Of a stretch of DNA of 64,000 nucleotides, positions 61,039-64,000 are shown piece by piece (positions within the stretch are counted from its first letter, which is position 1; each line of letters starts with the position of its first letter). Position numbers and translations under genes: made by a program. The stretch covers positions 310,001 to 374,000 of the forward strand of contig NZ_CCYK01000006.1 of the NCBI RefSeq assembly GCF_000826105.1. The letters run 5' to 3'. The notes under the pieces were generated by a model. That model saw only the letters and a list, made by a program, of their open reading frames with translations. It had not been told where the DNA came from and ran no database searches. The stretch is from Pseudomonas massiliensis (lineage in GTDB: Bacteria > Pseudomonadota > Gammaproteobacteria > Pseudomonadales > Pseudomonadaceae).

Positions 61039-64000
61039 TCAGCCGGCGCGCCGATGCCAGCCTCCCTCGCCCTCTCGTTCCGCCACCAAGTGCTCGCCGG
61101 CACGTACGATCTGAGTGCTTCGTTCGCCTTGCACCAAGGTGGTCAGCTCTCCAGCGCGGTAGAAGCGATGCTCCGTGCCCTTATCTTCGCTACGCCCACT
61201 GATGATATCGGTAGGATCGTAGCGGTAAGTGCTGCCACCTTCTTCGTCCTTGCCGCGAACAGACACCAACCGGCCCAAGGCGTCGTAGTTGAATTCCCGA
61301 CCAGCGTCATCGCTCAGCAGGTTGCCGTCTTCGTCATAGGGCAGGAGGATTTCCGCGGGGTAACCCGGCAACGGATTCGAGCGCACGATAGAGGTCAATT
61401 GGGCAGGGTCCGCCGGGTTTTCGTAGCGATACTCAGCGATGTCGGTTTCCTCGGCCAGGCAAGCCTTGGCCAGGTCGGCCAAGCTGGAGCGCATCTGGCG
61501 CCAGTGCCCATAAGCATCCCTGACACGACGGGTGGCCGCTTCGCTGAAGGTGCTGATCACCATGACGTGATTGTCCAGCGCGTCGCAGATGAACACCTGA
61601 CCGGACAGGGTGTTGCCGTAAGGATCCACAGGGCACTCCGGCCCCTCGCAGGTATATTCGGCCAAATGTCCTAGCTCGTCATAGATGAAGGTCTCCTTGC
61701 GTAAGAGCGTTTCGCCCGTGAGCAACTTTTTCTGCGTGATGCAGTCCGCTTCGTCATAGGTCTGTTCCAAGGTATCTACGCTATCGCCATAGTCAAAGCA
61801 GCGTTTGATCTCTCGGCCCAGTTCGTCGTAACTGAGCGTCGTGGTAAGGCTGCTTCCTTCGACAAGGTCCTTGGTAAGGATGGACTTTGTGCGCCCCAGT
61901 CCGTCATAGGTCAAGTCCGTGCTCAATGCCGAGCCCACAAGCATTTGGCTCATGCGTCCGGCAGCGTCATAGCTGTAAGTCTGCTCCTCGCCGTTGACGT
62001 CGGTGTAGCCGAGTAGCCTACCGCCCACGCTATAGCCGTAGCTCATCGAGTAGCCAATACCATCGAGCCGGCGGCTTTCATGCTTAAGCTGGCCGTTGGT
62101 GAAGTAGGTCCTGGTCAGCACCTCCTCTTCCGCTTGATGACACGCCAGCAAGCGCGCGGTTCTGCCATCGTAGTCATAGCGCTCCTGCCCCTGGTTCGGT
62201 GCCCTGCGCTCGATGGGCGCTTCGCCCAGGCGAGGCTGGTAGGTATACCGGATCTCCGCTTTCTTAGGCGTAATGACCTTGCTCGGGCGCGTCTGGCTAT
62301 CCTCATAGAAAAAGCTGCGCAGACGACCGCCTGTGGTCGCGCGAATCATTCGGTCGAGGCCATCGAAGGCCTGGGTGCCCAATACCTGGCCGTCCAGGTC
62401 GATGTGAACGGGCAGGTCTTCGCTGCTGTGCGGGGAATAGCGGCGGGTAACCACAGCGCCGTCATCGAGGGTGCGGGTGACTTCCCTGTCGAACGCATCG
62501 TAAGCGAAGGCTGTCCTGCGTCGGCTGGTTCCATCCCATGCCCGGTCTTCGGACACCTTGCGCCCGAGCCCATCGTAGTCACAAAGCAGCTCGTCGTAGC
62601 TGACCGGCTTACCGTCCTTATCCGTTTCCGTCAGATACCGGGTAATTTTCCAGGGCTGGTCGAACAGGTTCAGATGAGTGACTCTCTTGGCACTGGCCAA
62701 GGTTTGGTCCTGGCTGCGTTGCCACTCGGTGATGGTCGGCCCCTGACCATCCCCCACCGGATCGGTGACCTGCGCCTGATACACCCCGTCCGGGCCTTGC
62801 TCAGCGCACCGCTGGCCCCAGTCGTCATAGTGGTAGGTCGTCGTCAGCGCCTGCAAGGCGCCCTTTTCGCCACTGTCATCGAAGACCGTTTGATCGGTCT
62901 GCTGACCTAGCGCATCAAAGTTCGCGGCAAACACTTTCAAACCCCTGGGTTCGGTTACCCGGCCAAGCGAGCGCAAGTGCGCGTCGCCGGGTTCGCTACG
63001 CCATTGCTCCACGGCACGGCCAAGCCCATCGGAGTAGGTAAGCATCTGCACACCTTGCACGTCTTCCTCGATCTGCCAGGCAGCGCTGCCTTCGCCCGCG
63101 GACAGGCCATAGCTGAAGTGCCTGGAGGCTTCATATTCAGTGCCAGGGGCAATGGTTTCCTGGGTTACCCGCTGCAGCGCATCATAGTGGTAGCGGATTT
63201 CCACGTCGTTGTCGTCCCGCTCCAGCATCACCTGGCCCGTGAGGATCGAGTGCTCCTGATTGATGACACGACTCACCTTGGCGCCTGCCAGGGTGCCATC
63301 GCCTTCCGGCCCTTCCGGCCCGTCCGGATCCTCGACATCCGCTACGCCGGTGAAGGTAATGGTGGTATGCAGCACACTCTGAGGCAGCCAGGCGCTGTCT
63401 TTGAGGGCATAGGCAAAATTTTGAACCGTGTCGAAGCCGCCCATCTTGGTCACTTGCTCTTGCAGGCGACCATGTTGCAAGACGTCGTGGGGCTGATTCA
63501 GCCAACTATGGTTGAGGGTTCGCAGAGACACGTCAGGCGCGCTCTCGTGCTCAAGAGTCTCGGTGCAGACCGTTACCCACTCACCACCAGCCCTGGCGCT
63601 CGCGAGAACAGGCAGGGCCCTATAGGTGTAGCGCGTGACCAGAGTGGGGGCGCCGGGTGCAGCGGAGGACGCCGGTGATACGGTACGGGTTGCCAAGTGT
63701 CGGGCGAAACCGTAGGGGTCGGCGGGGCAACGCTCCGGCTCGCCGACGGCGGGATAATAATCTGTTACTGTACGAATGCCGGCAGCGTCCACTTCTTCAC
63801 GTACCTGGCCATGCTGGTCATACTTGGTGGTGCGAACCTCGACACGGGTGGCCCCGTCCTGATTCTGCCAACGCCGCGCTTCACGCTTGGGCAACTGGCA
63901 AAACGGCGGCTGGTCGGCGAAAGGCTTGTTCGGCTCCACATGATAGTCGGTAGTCACCTCCAAGACGCTTTTGCCCTGGGTTGTGATTTCCTTGGCAAGC
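61039..64000 (-). CDS. Rhs/YD-repeat protein (TcC-like), lacking the usual C-terminal core; 5' end outside the window
   Basis: About 987 codons of a large secreted or toxin-shell protein, open through the right edge. It is a train of YD repeats (YDALQRV, YDGLGRK, YDAFDRE, YDGLGRT, YDELGRE, YDALGRL) that in known proteins builds a hollow cage around a C-terminal toxin. The sequence stops with GEHLVAEREGEGGWHRRAG, soon after the FYRAGELTTLVQG region, and so misses the RHS core (DPYG... NLYYYGYRYYDP type) and any toxin domain; the other two frames downstream do not resume it. Together with the small gene and the amidase it may be a Tc-toxin-like remnant, or a truncated Rhs. Confidence 0.8.
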   Translation of the reverse strand, partial: LAKEITTQGKSVLEVTTDYHVEPNKPFADQPPFCQLPKREARRWQNQDGATRVEVRTTKYDQHGQVREEVDAAGIRTVTDYYPAVGEPERCPADPYGFARHLATRTVSPASSAAPGAPTLVTRYTYRALPVLASARAGGEWVTVCTETLEHESAPDVSLRTLNHSWLNQPHDVLQHGRLQEQVTKMGGFDTVQNFAYALKDSAWLPQSVLHTTITFTGVADVEDPDGPEGPEGDGTLAGAKVSRVINQEHSILTGQVMLERDDNDVEIRYHYDALQRVTQETIAPGTEYEASRHFSYGLSAGEGSAAWQIEEDVQGVQMLTYSDGLGRAVEQWRSEPGDAHLRSLGRVTEPRGLKVFAANFDALGQQTDQTVFDDSGEKGALQALTTTYHYDDWGQRCAEQGPDGVYQAQVTDPVGDGQGPTITEWQRSQDQTLASAKRVTHLNLFDQPWKITRYLTETDKDGKPVSYDELLCDYDGLGRKVSEDRAWDGTSRRRTAFAYDAFDREVTRTLDDGAVVTRRYSPHSSEDLPVHIDLDGQVLGTQAFDGLDRMIRATTGGRLRSFFYEDSQTRPSKVITPKKAEIRYTYQPRLGEAPIERRAPNQGQERYDYDGRTARLLACHQAEEEVLTRTYFTNGQLKHESRRLDGIGYSMSYGYSVGGRLLGYTDVNGEEQTYSYDAAGRMSQMLVGSALSTDLTYDGLGRTKSILTKDLVEGSSLTTTLSYDELGREIKRCFDYGDSVDTLEQTYDEADCITQKKLLTGETLLRKETFIYDELGHLAEYTCEGPECPVDPYGNTLSGQVFICDALDNHVMVISTFSEAATRRVRDAYGHWRQMRSSLADLAKACLAEETDIAEYRYENPADPAQLTSIVRSNPLPGYPAEILLPYDEDGNLLSDDAGREFNYDALGRLVSVRGKDEEGGSTYRYDPTDIISGRSEDKGTEHRFYRAGELTTLVQGERSTQIVRAGEHLVAEREGEGGWHRRAG

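Noticed and set aside
62080..62910. 276-codon open frame on the plus strand opposite the Rhs gene
   Set aside because: Antisense shadow of the YD repeats; no ribosome binding site and no protein features.

Overview
The window looks like a chromosomal segment of a Pseudomonas-type gammaproteobacterium. It is GC-rich and has a mostly housekeeping gene order: tig-clpP-clpX-lon-hupB-ppiD-fabI next to a Yej/Npp-type peptide transporter, mltD, gloB, rnhA and dnaQ; then folD, cysS-glnS-ppiB-lpxH; then acnA-aer, anr-apt and recR/ybaB/dnaX. Protein features such as the Anr cysteine pattern and the HU, FabI and CysS sequences point the same way. The species cannot be fixed from the sequence alone.

Layout. 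1-7.5 kb: 3' end of fabB, a pirin, a dienelactone hydrolase, htpG with a near-consensus heat-shock promoter, a small lipoprotein, an orphan DegT-like aminotransferase and brnQ. 7.6-12 kb: dnaQ, rnhA, a methyltransferase, gloB, mltD. 12-19 kb: a peptide/nucleoside-antibiotic type ABC importer (two tandem receptors, two permeases, a double ATPase) whose two receptor genes are broken and partly scrambled at their junction. 19-28.6 kb: fabI and the protein quality-control block (ppiD, hupB, lon, clpX, clpP, tig). 28.8-30.7 kb: a heme oxygenase-like gene, a HepT/MntA toxin-antitoxin pair and three tRNA genes (Arg, His, Leu). 31-40 kb: folD, then a six-gene GlpSTPQV-like glycerol ABC importer with a sigma-54 promoter, faced by a sigma-54 activator gene split by an 89-bp tandem duplication. 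40-40.6 kb: six 108-bp tandem repeats that run into the 3' end of cysS. 40.6-49 kb: cysS, glnS, ppiB, lpxH, a solute-binding protein, an exonuclease, ppnP, pdxB, tusA. 48.7-60 kb: acnA, aer (FliA-type promoter), a hydrolase, anr, apt, a second repeat cluster, recR, an oxidoreductase, ybaB, dnaX. 60-64 kb: an accessory end with a T7-lysozyme-like amidase, a small unknown gene and a large Rhs/TcC-like gene that lacks its usual C-terminal core and runs off the window.

How the parts work together. The heat-shock and protease block, FnrS/Anr-type oxygen sensing and Aer aerotaxis are ordinary Pseudomonas physiology. The most informative observations are (i) the glycerol-type transporter: a sigma-54 promoter, a cluster of six TGAACA hexamers and a divergent activator gene that is currently frameshifted, together with two ATPases whose degenerate motifs are complementary; (ii) two separate genes broken by local duplication; (iii) a repeat family that has copied the end of cysS; and (iv) the amidase/Rhs end of the window. 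All calls come from reading the sequence; no database search was run.
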